From Saprospiraceae bacterium (GTDB taxonomy: Bacteria > Bacteroidota > Bacteroidia > Chitinophagales > Saprospiraceae), in assembly GCA_027009605.1 (NCBI GenBank), contig JALVCY010000677.1, positions 1 through 6,655 on the forward strand: a stretch of 6,655 bases of DNA, written 5' to 3'. Each line of letters opens with the position of its first letter. Positions within the stretch are counted from its first letter, which is position 1. Of this stretch, positions 6,483 through 6,655 are shown piece by piece. The notes under the pieces are model-generated. The model saw only the letters and a program-made list of their open reading frames with translations, had not been told where the DNA came from and did no database searches. Both the position numbers and the translations under genes were made by a program.

Positions 6483-6655
6483 CGCCTTTGTCCCAACCAA
6501 CTGTCGGGATGAGTTGCAAGCCCATAGCAAGAGGAAAGCGAATTGGCGCCAAAATATCGGTGAGTTCACTCCGAAAAGTCAGATGTAGTGGTTTGCTCTT
6601 AAGTCCACAAAATTTTATTTGGACTCTTTATGGTAACTAGTGCAACTGAGACAAG
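6483..6655. other. Right intergenic stretch with palindromes
   Basis: There is no gene of convincing length on either strand. It holds a perfect 10-base palindrome, TTGGCGCCAA (6543-6552), a weak TCCC/GGGA inverted repeat (6491-6494 with 6506-6509), and a hairpin at 6602-6625 listed separately. The words CGAAAAGT (6572-6579) and AGATGTAGTGGT (6581-6592) echo sequences in the left intergenic region (53-60, 267-274 and 207-221). Confidence 0.6.
6602..6625 (+). terminator. Possible weak transcription terminator hairpin
   Basis: AGTCCA (6602-6607) can pair with TGGACT (6620-6625) around an AT-rich 12-base loop. The downstream run CTTTA is only weakly T-rich, so efficient intrinsic termination is uncertain. 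It lies about 120 bases after the last stop codon and is the best candidate for ending the operon. Confidence 0.3.

Noticed and set aside
6618..6655. C-terminus of a reverse-strand gene entering from the right edge
   Set aside because: Short reverse frames (about 12 codons before the edge) end in this stretch, but they are too short to show any family and cannot be told from chance.

Overview
The window carries four complete, same-strand genes of a Bacteroidota bacterium, with about 600 bases of non-coding, repeat-bearing DNA on the left and about 170 bases of intergenic DNA on the right. A Saprospiraceae-like or related lineage is a guess. The assignment rests on four observations: a perfect Bacteroidota -7 promoter element (TAnnTTTG) in front of guaA; start codons preceded by A-rich tracts instead of strong Shine-Dalgarno sites; a lipoprotein with the N-terminal DUF4369-like plus C-terminal thioredoxin layout typical of the phylum; and a GWxTD-domain protein.

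Left region (1-601). No intact gene is evident. It holds a short decayed fragment that reads like the N-terminus of an IS110-family transposase (about 137-175). An imperfect direct repeat flanks the fragment (49-90 and 263-298). A second, shorter direct-repeat pair lies 40 bases apart (176-194 and 216-234). Overlapping this pair is a stretch that can fold into a compact three-way junction (198-260). A possible 38-residue membrane micro-ORF with a TTG start (425-541) lies just ahead of, and in frame with, the first real gene. The region looks like a graveyard of mobile DNA.

Coding region (602-6482). (1) 602-2080 is a lipid-anchored thioredoxin-fold protein with a CEHC active site. (2) 2100-3632 is guaA, glutamine-hydrolysing GMP synthase, complete, with a promoter so close to the ATG that the mRNA is probably leaderless. 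(3) 3634-4944 starts one base after the guaA stop and encodes a lipoprotein with a type-1 periplasmic-binding-protein fold on a Pro/Lys/Thr-rich tether. (4) 5025-6482 is a secreted GWxTD-domain protein. Genes 2-4 are probably one transcription unit driven by the guaA promoter. Gene 1 is upstream on the same strand and may be transcribed separately.

Functionally, only guaA has a firm biochemical role: the final step of GMP synthesis in the cytoplasm. The other three products carry export signals and should act in the periplasm or at the envelope. The coupling of guaA to two envelope proteins of unknown role is the most interesting functional question here. No complete new defence system, CRISPR array or RNA gene could be shown from the sequence.
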